Origin: Candidatus Nitrosocosmicus oleophilus | Lineage (GTDB): Archaea > Thermoproteota > Nitrososphaeria > Nitrososphaerales > Nitrososphaeraceae | NCBI RefSeq assembly: GCF_000802205.1 | Contig: NZ_CP012850.1 | Location: forward strand, 1,116,001-1,180,000 | Length of the DNA: 64,000 nucleotides | Direction: 5' to 3' | Shown here: positions 35,226 through 44,149 of the stretch, one piece after another | How the letters are laid out: each line of letters begins with the position of its first letter | Numbering within the stretch: position 1 is the stretch's first letter | The notes under the pieces: model-generated | What the model was told of the DNA's origin: nothing | The model's input: only the letters and a program-made list of their open reading frames with translations | Databases searched by the model: none | Program-made: the position numbers and the translations under genes

Positions 35226-35828
35226 TGATGAATCCTTTAAATAATCAGAATCTTTTCGAATTTGTGTGTAACAAGAGCTTTGCAGGAAACCTAATTTATG
35301 TGATATTGGTAAGATAATGATTGAGTGAAGGGTGATAGCGATTACAATTTATTCGTTATCAGGGAATTTGGTGTCCAAATCTATAAGGAATTAATAGTAT
35401 CATTTAATCCTTTGTGACGATAAGCCGGGTACTAAACAAAGGTTAAATTTATTTCAAAAGGATATTAAAAAGAAAGTTACTAATTATGAACCAATCTTAT
35501 TAGGTGGATCTCTTTTTCCTCATCAGTTCGCATTTATATTCTACTACTTTTCTACCAACTTTGTATCAATCCCTTATCATGAAGGAAAAAATTTGGCTTG
35601 GGGTTTTCGAACGTCTTTTGGAGTAATATTATAGTAAGCAGGTATATTTGATAAGGTCAGAAAATAAAACATCTTGTCTTTTTCTACTTCCTTTTCATTT
35701 CTGGCGACGGAAGCAACATCATAAAATAGTTATAAATCAGTGTCGTTGTGCAGTCAATATCTATTTTAATATTAATCATCAATTCGTCTTAGTTGTATTT
35801 ATATTGTCGTTTGCCTTTTTTTCTTACT
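35226..35828. other. Intergenic, nothing recognised
   Basis: About 600 bp. A plus-strand frame of 62 codons at 35648 has a Cys/His/Phe-rich composition unlike a real protein and is left out. No RNA gene seen. Confidence 0.5.
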
Positions 35829-36020
35829 ATGAATAAATTAAAGAAAATCTCTTTAATTTTTACATTAAGTACCTTTGTTATAGCGCTACTTGCATTAGTA
35901 ACTTTAAACGCCTTATTTATAGTGGGTGGAGTTGCTAGCTTTGTGATGGCTTTATTTTATCTGTATTTACAGAGGGCTAGACAATCATTCAAGAAAGATT
36001 TGTTGGATGCAATGAAATAA
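35829..36020 (+). CDS. Small two-span membrane protein, 63 aa
   Basis: ATG at 35829 starts MNKLKKISLIF, followed by two spans (FVIALLALVTLNALFIVGG, SFVMALFYLYLQ) and a basic amphipathic end (RARQSFKKDLLDAMK). The longer frame from 35793 adds a hydrophobic stretch in poor context. Positive charges at both ends put both termini inside. No family recognised; it is alone in a gene-poor stretch. Confidence 0.6.
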   Translation: MNKLKKISLIFTLSTFVIALLALVTLNALFIVGGVASFVMALFYLYLQRARQSFKKDLLDAMK

Positions 36021-36553
36021 CCCTTCAATTATTTTTTGGTTGAATGATTATTTTTCCAATGGAAAATATTATCCATCAAGAAACTTCGAATATTCTACTA
36101 CACAGGTGGTCTTCCTCCAGCTTTGATTCATATCTTTGAAGAGAAGATATTTTGATGTTTTCTATGTTTTAGGCAGCTATACAAATCAAATAGTTGTTCT
36201 TGTATCGTGTAGTTTGCCAATTCACAATTATCGGGTTCTCGTTTCTATTAGTGGTATTTTATTGGTGTTACTTGCCTGTTTAGAATAAGAAATCTGTCCC
36301 AATTTTTATAGATTCATGTTTTAGAGCATGTGTATTATATGATATGATATGATATGATATGATATAGTCTATTGTATTTACTATTATTTCACCGTCATCT
36401 AGAATGCAAGACTGTTTGTCCTTTAATTAATGAAGTTTTTCTTCTTAACCTGCTGACACGTTATCTTGATCAAATTATTTCTTCTTTGGATATTTCGAAA
36501 TGTCTGAAACCCTGCAACCCATAAGGAAATAAACAATCATTGGTATATCAATT
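36021..36553. other. Intergenic with short tandem repeat
   Basis: About 530 bp without a gene. Contains the GATAT tandem repeat listed separately. Confidence 0.5.
36341..36365 (+). repeat. 5-bp tandem repeat GATAT, five copies
   Basis: Five perfect copies of GATAT in a row. A simple repeat likely variable by slippage; no gene or promoter lies directly at it. Confidence 0.9.
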
Positions 36554-36793
36554 GTGCAGGAATGTGACTTGTCTCGTACATATATTGTAAAAGTAAAGTT
36601 TGATCCCAGTGGTCAATTTGTGGTTGATGAGGCAACAATGGAGATCAAAGTTTCATTAAGATGTGTTCCTGTTAAAGGGAAGGCAAATAGGGAGATAATA
36701 AATATCATTTCAAAGCATTTTAAGATAAGACCTTCAAATATTAAGATAATCCATGGATTGTATTCTAAGACTAAGGTGATTCAGATCGTCTGA
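36554..36793 (+). CDS. DUF167 (YggU-family) protein
   Basis: 79 aa matching the DUF167 fold: a strand YIVKVKFDPS, then MEIKVSLRCVPVKGKANREI with the family signature (V-x-x-KGKAN), a helix (NIISKHFKI), then IKIIHGLYSKTKVIQI. The family's function is unknown although it is widespread. GTG start chosen because no ATG precedes the first strand. It is convergent with the serA-like gene downstream. Confidence 0.85.
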   Translation: MQECDLSRTYIVKVKFDPSGQFVVDEATMEIKVSLRCVPVKGKANREIINIISKHFKIRPSNIKIIHGLYSKTKVIQIV

Positions 36794-36971
36794 TTCTTAG
36801 ACTCTCACCAAAGTTGTTTCATTAGGGATAGTAATGGGTCATCAAAGTTTTAAGCTGTGACTTGAATTTGTTTAATAAAATTTATCGGTGTCATACCTAA
36901 ATATCTTCTGTGATATGATTGTTATCAAAAAGAGATCATATATCAATGCATATAGAGAATAAAATAGTCTG

Positions 36972-37910
36972 TTACTCTGTTTGTCTTTCCAATAATCTTT
37001 GTATTATCTTTTCACCTATTACTGCTGATGCTAATTCTTGTCCTTCTTTGGTTTGGGCTGCAATATGTGGAGTGCACACTATATTATCGAGTTCTAGTAA
37101 CTCTTTGTTTGTAGGAGGTTCGACTTCATAAACGTCTAGAGCTGCTCCACCTATTCTTCTATTTTTTAAACAGTCCACAAGTGCTTCTTCATCTATTACT
37201 TCCCCTCTTGATGTGTTGATCAAGAATGCATTATTTTTCATTCTTGACAACATTTCTTTGTCTATGAGATGCTTTGTTTGTTCAGTATATGGAACATGGC
37301 ATGTTATGAAATCTGAACTTTCCACCAACGTCTTGAGGTCTGTTGTAATGAGAGAAACTTCTTGAACAAAGCTCTTATCAATTGGAACCACATCATATCC
37401 TATCAGGTTCATTCTTAACCCCCTTGCTAGTCTGGCTACATTTCTTCCAATCTTTCCTAATCCAATAATTCCCAAATATTTACCTTTTAGTTCTACTCCA
37501 ATTAGATCTTTTTTAATCCATTTACCATTCTTGGTAGCATTATTGGCAACTGGTATATTCCTGCTTAGTGAGAATAGAAATCCTAATACTAATTCAGAAA
37601 CTGCGTTTATTGAAGCCTCCCCTGCATTAATTACTTCGATATTGTTATTTTGGGCTTCATTTGTGTCTATATTATCCAGACCAACTCCTACTCTTGCTAT
37701 TATTTTTGCTCTCTTTGCATTTTGTATTACCTCTTTTGTTATCTTGGTCCTACTGCGTACAACAATCACGTCATAGTCTTTCACTTTAGATATTAATTCT
37801 TGATTTGTTATCTCAGGTAAATATTCAACAGTGAGTCCCGCCTTTTTTAAAATCTCCATTCCCTTTTCGTCAATGGAATCGCATACTATTACACTGCCAT
37901 CAATTTGCAT
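36972..37910 (-). CDS. serA: D-2-hydroxyacid dehydrogenase, probable phosphoglycerate dehydrogenase
   Basis: 312 aa. NAD site GIIGLGKIGRNVARLARG in the middle; catalytic Arg in NTSRGEVIDEEAL, Glu in DVYEVEPP and His in CTPHIAAQT. It should oxidise 3-phosphoglycerate to 3-phosphohydroxypyruvate, the first step of serine synthesis. It lacks the C-terminal ASB and ACT domains of long SerA forms, so no serine feedback domain is present; short archaeal forms are common. Another 2-hydroxyacid substrate cannot be excluded. ATG start; upstream lies the divergent sufB promoter region. Confidence 0.88.
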   Translation of the reverse strand: MQIDGSVIVCDSIDEKGMEILKKAGLTVEYLPEITNQELISKVKDYDVIVVRSRTKITKEVIQNAKRAKIIARVGVGLDNIDTNEAQNNNIEVINAGEASINAVSELVLGFLFSLSRNIPVANNATKNGKWIKKDLIGVELKGKYLGIIGLGKIGRNVARLARGLRMNLIGYDVVPIDKSFVQEVSLITTDLKTLVESSDFITCHVPYTEQTKHLIDKEMLSRMKNNAFLINTSRGEVIDEEALVDCLKNRRIGGAALDVYEVEPPTNKELLELDNIVCTPHIAAQTKEGQELASAVIGEKIIQRLLERQTE

Positions 37911-38053
37911 ATTTGAAAACTTTTTAATGGGAATATATTGATTACTTTTTTATTTTAAGGAAAATGTTTCCAATGTTAGGGAGACCTAACTGATTCGACG
38001 AATCTATTAGCATACTTATGTGTTTCTTTGATCAATAATTGTATTAATAATAA

Positions 38054-38072
38054 AAATACTTATAATACATAA
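38054..38072 (+). promoter_or_regulatory. Probable TATA box of sufB, leaderless transcript
   Basis: An AT-rich TTATAAT motif (about 38059-38065) is centred about 26 bp before the sufB ATG at 38089. Archaeal TATA boxes lie about 25 bp before the transcription start, so the mRNA would start at or next to the ATG, with no ribosome binding site. Confidence 0.5.
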
Positions 38073-38088
38073 CGCCGTTATTAACAGT

Positions 38089-39489
38089 ATGACCTCAAAA
38101 GAACTAGATATGGATTATAGTAAATATGATTTTAAAGATTCCACCCAACTTTATGTATATTTAAGTAAAAAGGGCCTTTCTAGGGGTACGGTAGAAGAAA
38201 TAAGCAAAATGAAAGGGGAACCTGATTGGATGCGTGATTTTAGATTAAGGTCATATGACGTTTTTATGAGTAAACCAATGCCAAACTGGGGAGGAGACTT
38301 GTCTCACATAGATTTCCAGAATATTTATTATTACGCTAAGGCTGCCGAAAAGCAAAGTAAGAACTGGGATGACGTTCCAGAGTCAGTTCGAAATACCTTT
38401 GAAAAGTTAGGTATACCGGAAGCAGAAAGAAAATTCTTAGCTGGGGTAGGGGCACAATATGAATCTGAAACAGTTTATCATCATTTGCGTGAAGATCTGG
38501 AACAACAGGGTGTAATATTCTTAGATACTGATACCGCAGTTAAAAAATTTCCTGATTTATTAAGAAAGCATTTTGGAAAAGTTATTCCGCCAGAGGACAA
38601 TAAATTTGCAGCACTTAATAGCGCTGTATGGTCAGGCGGTTCATTTATTTATATTCCTCCAAATGTAAAAGTGGACTTACCATTACAAGCATATTTTAGA
38701 ATTAATGCTGAAAATATTGGACAATTTGAAAGAACTTTGATTATTGCAGATGAGGGTGCCGATGTTCATTATATTGAAGGATGTACTGCACCTGTATATT
38801 CTACCGAGTCATTGCATTCTGCTGTAGTCGAATTGATTGCAAAAAGAGGAGCACGAATTAGATATACTACTATTCAAAATTGGAGCAAAGATGTATACAA
38901 CTTGGTTACAAAGAGAGCATACGCTTATGAAAATGCATCTGTTGAATGGATAGATGGCAATCTAGGTAGCAAACTAACGATGAAGTATCCTGGCGTTTAC
39001 ATGTTGGGTAAGAATGCTCATGCCGAAATTGTGTCCGTTGCCTTTGCAGGAAAGAATCAACACCAAGATGCTGGTGCAAAAGTGGTCCATCTCGCACCCC
39101 ATACTACATCCAGAATTACTAGTAAATCTGTGAGTAAGGATACAGGAAGAACCACTTATAGGGGATTATTGCATGTAGCAAAAGGAGCCTATGGAGTAAA
39201 ATCAAATGTTCGCTGTGATGCATTATTACTTGATGAATTTTCAAGGACTGATACATATCCATATGTTGAAGTAAATGAGGAGGATGCAACTATTACTCAT
39301 GAGGCAACAGTGGGAAAAATTGGTGATGAACAAATATTTTATTTAATGAGTAGAGGCTATTCTGAATCTGATGCCTTGAGTATGATTATAGGTGGATTTA
39401 TGGAGCCGTTTACCAAAGAACTCCCAATGGAATACGCTGTAGAACTAAATAGAATGGTAAAAATGGAGATGGAAGGGTCAGTAGGTTAA
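38089..39489 (+). CDS. sufB: Fe-S cluster assembly scaffold SufB
   Basis: 466 aa, the normal SufB length. Typical text is [13 protein letters not shown] in the N-terminal domain, [19 protein letters not shown], the beta-helix core ([20 protein letters not shown] with a Cys) and the C-terminal [26 protein letters not shown] with its conserved Glu and His. SufB, with SufD and the ATPase SufC, is the scaffold on which 4Fe-4S clusters are built in the cytosol. sufD follows 56 bp downstream; no sufC gene lies in the window. Confidence 0.96.
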   Translation: MTSKELDMDYSKYDFKDSTQLYVYLSKKGLSRGTVEEISKMKGEPDWMRDFRLRSYDVFMSKPMPNWGGDLSHIDFQNIYYYAKAAEKQSKNWDDVPESVRNTFEKLGIPEAERKFLAGVGAQYESETVYHHLREDLEQQGVIFLDTDTAVKKFPDLLRKHFGKVIPPEDNKFAALNSAVWSGGSFIYIPPNVKVDLPLQAYFRINAENIGQFERTLIIADEGADVHYIEGCTAPVYSTESLHSAVVELIAKRGARIRYTTIQNWSKDVYNLVTKRAYAYENASVEWIDGNLGSKLTMKYPGVYMLGKNAHAEIVSVAFAGKNQHQDAGAKVVHLAPHTTSRITSKSVSKDTGRTTYRGLLHVAKGAYGVKSNVRCDALLLDEFSRTDTYPYVEVNEEDATITHEATVGKIGDEQIFYLMSRGYSESDALSMIIGGFMEPFTKELPMEYAVELNRMVKMEMEGSVG

Positions 39490-39545
39490 TGGTTAATTTA
39501 GCCTCATCACTAGTCTTTTTATTTTTTCATAAAGATTGATTCATA

Positions 39546-41030
39546 ATGATCCAATTATCATTGCTGTCAGAAAATAATGTACATGAAATACTGTCCAAAA
39601 ATGAAAGTGAACCCCAGTGGATGATGTCTTCTAGAAAGGCGATTTTGTCAAAGTTTTCTGGTTTACCAAATGAGGTTTCACCATTATATTCTAAATACAG
39701 TGGATTAACTGTTTTAGAACCAAACAAAGTTTATTTTTCCAATGAGAATACCTCTTCTATTTCAAAAGACCTTGAAATGAGACTAGAGGAAATAAGGTCC
39801 TCTCCAAGTGTACTTTTAATAGGTTCTTCTGTTGTACACATTTTTGTTCCAAAGGCTTTATCCAAAAAAGGTTTAATTATTTCGACAATTCAAGACGCCA
39901 TGAAAAACAATTCAGAACTGGTGAAGAAATACCTTTTAGATAACTCTATCAATTACGAAGAAGATCGTTTTCTCGCATTAGGTTCCTCCGCATTTCAATC
40001 TGGATTCTTTATTTACATTCCAAGAAATATGATGATTGAGGAACCGATTAGAATCGTATATTCTTTAAAAGATGATCGCACCTCATCAATTTGTAGGAAT
40101 ATTGTTATCGCTGATGAAGGCTCAAAAGGAACAATAGTACAAGAATTATACTCATCATCTACTACATTTTCATCATCTTCATCCTCAAATCCAGAGGTAT
40201 CAAAGACAAATAATGAAGCTAAAGGAAATGATGCAGGTGATAATAGACAAGAAAGCTATTTTGAGGTTCTTGAATGTATTGTCAAACCAGCTGCGGAACT
40301 TGAGTTCATTACTTTGCAATCTATGAATTCTGATACTGTTTGTGTTGTTAATAGAAAGGCCTTTGTTGAAAAGGACGCCAAGATGTCTTGGTATTCTGGA
40401 ATGTTTGGTGCACGCCTTTGTCGATTCAAAACCGATAGTGTCATGAAAGGCTCAGGAGCACGAGCTGAAGATGTAGAAATAGTTTTTGGCACAAATAATC
40501 AATCATTTGACATCTCTTCTAATCTTGATCATATTGGATTTAGTACTAGAGGCAAAGTGCTGGTTAAATCAATTGTAAAAGATGCAGCCAAATCCTTATT
40601 TAAAGGAATGATAAAAATTCGAAAGGATGCACAAGCATCAGAATCTTATTTGGCCGGACATGCAATATTATTGAATAAAGGTGCTCAGGCAGATGCCATA
40701 CCTGGATTGGAGATTGAGACCAACGAGGTCAAAGCTACGCATTCTGCGTCCGTTTCTCAGATTGATGAAGAACAAATATTTTACTTGATGTGTAAAGGGT
40801 TGGATAGAGAAAGTGCAAAGCGGGAGATAATAAATGGGTTTGTAGAACCTTTATCTAGAAAAATGGGTCCATTTATTCGTGCTTGGATAAGTTACCTGTT
40901 TGAGAACAAGTGGACTGGAAAACCTCTAATGTTAAAGGGCGATGAGGTCATGGAGCAGATTCTTGAAGTAGAAAAATCACGTTACAAAGAAACTGCAGAT
41001 ATATTTGAGAAACATTACAAGTACCGGTAA
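39546..41030 (+). CDS. sufD: Fe-S cluster assembly protein SufD
   Basis: 494 aa, homologous to the preceding SufB. Signature blocks are FLALGSSAFQSGFFIYIPRN, RNIVIADEGSKGTIVQELY, and at the C-terminus KATHSASVSQIDEEQIFYLM with the conserved His. It pairs with SufB in the SufBCD scaffold. Residues about 200-235 are a Ser/Asn-rich low-complexity insert (SSSTTFSSSSSSNPEVSK) between two core strands, probably a disordered surface loop. ATG start. Longer than usual for SufD because of this insert. Confidence 0.93.
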   Translation: MIQLSLLSENNVHEILSKNESEPQWMMSSRKAILSKFSGLPNEVSPLYSKYSGLTVLEPNKVYFSNENTSSISKDLEMRLEEIRSSPSVLLIGSSVVHIFVPKALSKKGLIISTIQDAMKNNSELVKKYLLDNSINYEEDRFLALGSSAFQSGFFIYIPRNMMIEEPIRIVYSLKDDRTSSICRNIVIADEGSKGTIVQELYSSSTTFSSSSSSNPEVSKTNNEAKGNDAGDNRQESYFEVLECIVKPAAELEFITLQSMNSDTVCVVNRKAFVEKDAKMSWYSGMFGARLCRFKTDSVMKGSGARAEDVEIVFGTNNQSFDISSNLDHIGFSTRGKVLVKSIVKDAAKSLFKGMIKIRKDAQASESYLAGHAILLNKGAQADAIPGLEIETNEVKATHSASVSQIDEEQIFYLMCKGLDRESAKREIINGFVEPLSRKMGPFIRAWISYLFENKWTGKPLMLKGDEVMEQILEVEKSRYKETADIFEKHYKYR

Positions 41031-41100
41031 AGGAAAATTTTCGAAAGATGAGCTTTACGTCTTTACTTTTATTTTCAATATTTGAGTTAGGTGTTATGAA

Positions 41101-41424
41101 TTGACAGGCACACAAAATTGGATTGATGTTTCCCAATTTCTCAAGTTAAGGAAAGGAGAAATGGACGAATTTGATTATGAAGACAAAAAAATCATGATTT
41201 TGAATCTAAACGGCGAGTTTTGCGCCTCAGATCGCATTTGTACTCATGCATACGTTGACCTCACCGGGGGTATTTTGAATGAATCTGAAAGAACAGTAAC
41301 CTGTCCATTACATTTATCGTCTTTTGATCTGAAAAGTGGTAGCGCTTTGAACCTGCCTGCAGAAAAGCCACTTGAAATTTATCCGATGAAAAAGGAGAAG
41401 AACAAGTTGTTGATTTTGATATAA
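41101..41424 (+). CDS. Rieske-type 2Fe-2S ferredoxin
   Basis: 107 aa, a stand-alone Rieske domain. Cluster ligands are the Cys-x-His of RICTHAYVDL and the Cys-x-x-His of CPLHLSSF, separated by about 17 residues. Following text (LKSGSALNLPAEKPLEIYP) matches the ferredoxin component of ring-hydroxylating dioxygenases and the NirD-like group. TTG start at 41101. It is a small electron carrier; 70 bp behind sufD in the same direction, so probably co-expressed with the cluster assembly genes. Confidence 0.9.
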   Translation: MTGTQNWIDVSQFLKLRKGEMDEFDYEDKKIMILNLNGEFCASDRICTHAYVDLTGGILNESERTVTCPLHLSSFDLKSGSALNLPAEKPLEIYPMKKEKNKLLILI

Positions 41425-41493
41425 TTGTTACTACCGGCGCATCATTTTATGTCTGTGTTCTAGGCCTCTCTTAAATCACATATTCAAAATAAG

Positions 41494-42375
41494 TCACTGT
41501 TTGATTAATCTGAGTAATGATTCTACAGCTCCATTAATCGTAAATTCAGACGATTCCATAAAATCTATTTTATTTTTCTTTAGTTCAAGTGAAGTTTTTG
41601 GTCCTATTGAAACCACCTTATTTATGTTCAAGTCTTGCAGTACCTCACTCTCATTTTTGCCATCCGAAAATTGAGAGAATTGATGATAAATTATTTTAAA
41701 AAAAGATCTAACTGTGGAGGGGCTTGTAAAAATCAGAAATGTTTTTTCAACGCGGTCAGGTAATTCCAATAACTTCTTCCATTCCTCTGAATATGATGCA
41801 TTTTTATTTTCTCTTATTTCATAAAAGAAAACTTGATCCAAAATTAGATGTTCAAATTTCGTATCGATATAATTACTAGACTTTACCGATTCTGCACTTC
41901 GGGGCATCAGGATTTTTGGGATTTCTTTTTGATGTTCTGTTTTACCTTCTCTATCCAAGTTTTCTAAAAACTCAATTATTTCCGATGAAGAATATTTCTT
42001 GTCGATGATATTGGCAGAAGATCCTAACTTTGACTTAAATCCATATCCTTGCAGTATTTTTTTGGTCTTAGGTCCAATTACTATTATGTTTGTCTTATTT
42101 AACTCCTCGATAATTCTTTCATAGTTGTGTTGGTTTTTTGCGATTTCAAAAAATGTCTTGACTGCATTTGAGCTCAAAAAAATACAATAGTTATAAAAAC
42201 CACTGCTGAGTCTTTTAAAAGACTCTGTTACTTCTTGTGAATCGATTTTGTTGAAAGTTACGGTGGGTAACGCAATCAACTCAATCTTATCTAATTGAGC
42301 TTGGTCAATGTTTTGGTTTTGAATATCATCCGTCAATACTCCTTCATTTGTGATCACAATAATTATCTCTTCCAA
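41494..42375 (-). CDS. hemD: Uroporphyrinogen-III synthase
   Basis: 293 aa with the bilobal HemD pattern: FLSSNAVKTFFEIA (a hydrophobic SSNAV block), IVIGPKTKKILQGYG, LMPRSAES in the linker, FLIFTSPSTVRSFF and VVSIGPKTSLELKKN. The family has low identity, so these serine-rich phosphate contacts and the gene order are the evidence. It closes and inverts hydroxymethylbilane to uroporphyrinogen III. Last gene of the hemL-hemC-cobA-hemD transcript, 50 bp after cobA. Confidence 0.87.
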   Translation of the reverse strand: MEEIIIVITNEGVLTDDIQNQNIDQAQLDKIELIALPTVTFNKIDSQEVTESFKRLSSGFYNYCIFLSSNAVKTFFEIAKNQHNYERIIEELNKTNIIVIGPKTKKILQGYGFKSKLGSSANIIDKKYSSSEIIEFLENLDREGKTEHQKEIPKILMPRSAESVKSSNYIDTKFEHLILDQVFFYEIRENKNASYSEEWKKLLELPDRVEKTFLIFTSPSTVRSFFKIIYHQFSQFSDGKNESEVLQDLNINKVVSIGPKTSLELKKNKIDFMESSEFTINGAVESLLRLIKQ

Positions 42376-42425
42376 CTTATCTGATTATCTCTTTCTTTTT
42401 ATTTGGATCATAATTCCACACTGGA

Positions 42426-43187
42426 TTATTGATTGTACCATTTGATCTTCTTATGTAGATTTACTATATCTCCAATTATAACGACGGCGGGAGGTTTTAC
42501 ATTATATTCTTTAGCTAAACTAACTATGTTACCTAAGTTGCCGGTAATTATTTTCTGATTGTTTAAGGTGCTATTTTGTATTATTGCTATTGGGGTTCTA
42601 TCATCAATTTTTCCTCCTTTTATTTTATTTATGATCAATTCTAACTTTTCTGTTCCCATGTAGATAACTACGGTATCAACCGCTTCAGATAATTTATCCC
42701 ATTTTACTTCAGGAGTTTTCTTTTCTGGATCCTCATGACCGGTAACGAATGCAACAGTGGAGCCATACTTTCTATGCGTCAGTGGGATCCCCGAATAATT
42801 AGCTGCCCCAATACCAGATGTAATCCCAGGAATGATTTCAAATGGGATTTGATTCTCAACCAATATCTCTGCTTCTTCACCTCCTCTCCCAAATATAAAA
42901 GGGTCACCGCCTTTGAGTCTTAATACACTTCTCCCCATTTTTGCATACTTTATCATCAACTCATTTGTCCTATTTTGATGGGTAGTCGGGTCCCCAACAT
43001 TTCTACCGACGTATACTTTCTCTGATGAATCTGGAAAGAGTTTAATAATTTCATCTCCAATTAGTCTGTCATACAAGATTACATCAGCATGTTTTAACAA
43101 TTCAAACGCTTTTATTGTCAATAATTTTGGATCACCGGGACCTGCTCCACAAATGTAAACTTTGCCCAATCTATCGTTGTTTTTCAT
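42426..43187 (-). CDS. cobA: Uroporphyrinogen-III C-methyltransferase
   Basis: 253 aa. Typical text is VYICGAGPGDPKLLTIKAFE at the N-terminus (SAM loop), ILYDRLI, VLRLKGGDPFIFGRGGEE, PGITSGIGAANYSGIPLTHR and VVIYMGTEKL. It adds two methyl groups to uroporphyrinogen III to make precorrin-2, the branch to siroheme and cobalamin. Its ATG overlaps the hemC TGA as ATGA, so it is translationally coupled. A Met8-type dehydrogenase at 50.8-51.4 kb takes its product. Confidence 0.94.
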   Translation of the reverse strand: MKNNDRLGKVYICGAGPGDPKLLTIKAFELLKHADVILYDRLIGDEIIKLFPDSSEKVYVGRNVGDPTTHQNRTNELMIKYAKMGRSVLRLKGGDPFIFGRGGEEAEILVENQIPFEIIPGITSGIGAANYSGIPLTHRKYGSTVAFVTGHEDPEKKTPEVKWDKLSEAVDTVVIYMGTEKLELIINKIKGGKIDDRTPIAIIQNSTLNNQKIITGNLGNIVSLAKEYNVKPPAVVIIGDIVNLHKKIKWYNQ

Positions 43188-44149
43188 TCTATCAACTCAT
43201 CTAGTGTATCGATATTCATACTAGTATTATTCCATTCTTTTGTTATTTCTTTGGCACCTTTTGAAATTAATACTTCTGCTACCGTCTGACCCAATTTTCG
43301 TGGGTACGCAGCATTATATTGTTTCTTTACTTTAATGGATTTTCTTCCATCTAACGAATAAACTACGGCAAAAAGTGTCATCAATTTTTCCTTATTTTTT
43401 AAAGTCGCTAATGCTCCCATTGGAACTGTGCAACCTGCTCCGATACTTTCGGTAAGAGATCTTTCAGCCTGGATTTCTTTATATGAATTCTTGTGCTCAA
43501 TTCGCTTTAGCATTTTTAAGAGGTCTTTATCATCTTTTCTACAAACAATTGCTAAGGCTCCTTGACCAGGGACCGGTGTAAAGCTCTGAATACTTAGTCT
43601 TTGTGTTATCTGATTTTTTATACCCAATCTCTTAATTCCTGCTTCTGCTAGGATTATTCCAGAGTAATGATTTTCTGTTGATTTATCTAATCTTGTTTCT
43701 ATATTCCCCCTTATTGACTTTACCCTTAATTTCGGATACTTGGTTCTAATCTGTATAGCTCTTCTTATACTGCTTGTTCCTATTATAGAACCTGCTTCTA
43801 GCTCCTGAAGCTTTTTGTTATTTATACTGTTTATGAAAACATCGTTAGGTCTTTCTCTTTTGGGAATGCATGCTATTACTAACTGATCCGATATCCCTGC
43901 GTGAAGATCTTTAAGACTGTGTACTGCAAAATCAGCCTTATACTGAAGTAATCTTTCATTCACTTCTTTTTCAAATACTCCAGCTTGATTGATTACATAA
44001 AATGGTCTTTTATCTCTATCACCTTTAGTAGTAACTTTGTCCATTCTAATGTTTAGGTCAGGTTCAGTCTCTCTCAAAGATGAAACAACTAAGTTAGTTT
44101 GATAGGTGGCTAATTTGCTAGCTCTGGTAGCAACAACTATTTCCTTAAT
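43184..44149 (-). CDS. hemC: Hydroxymethylbilane synthase, probable ATT start
   Basis: 321 aa if started at ATT 44149-44147. The first ATG/GTG/TTG codon in this frame is the TTG at 44077, which would remove the conserved ATRASKLATYQTN at the N-terminus (the R-x-S-x-L-A-x-x-Q motif of HemC). The ATT overlaps the TAA of hemL as ATTAA. Further motifs are KADFAVHSLKDLHAG, RGNIETRL and the cofactor Cys in GAGCTVPMGALA. It joins four porphobilinogens into hydroxymethylbilane. Length from ATT is as usual; from TTG it is too short. Strong coupling to hemL and cobA. Confidence 0.9.
   Translation of the reverse strand: MKEIVVATRASKLATYQTNLVVSSLRETEPDLNIRMDKVTTKGDRDKRPFYVINQAGVFEKEVNERLLQYKADFAVHSLKDLHAGISDQLVIACIPKRERPNDVFINSINNKKLQELEAGSIIGTSSIRRAIQIRTKYPKLRVKSIRGNIETRLDKSTENHYSGIILAEAGIKRLGIKNQITQRLSIQSFTPVPGQGALAIVCRKDDKDLLKMLKRIEHKNSYKEIQAERSLTESIGAGCTVPMGALATLKNKEKLMTLFAVVYSLDGRKSIKVKKQYNAAYPRKLGQTVAEVLISKGAKEITKEWNNTSMNIDTLDELIE

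Noticed and set aside
35648-35836. Plus-strand ORF of 62 codons before the small membrane protein
   Set aside because: Cys/His/Phe-rich text from AT-rich DNA; the real gene starts at ATG 35829 in another frame.
36919-37131. Plus-strand ORF of 70 codons antisense to serA
   Set aside because: Shadow of the serA coding frame.
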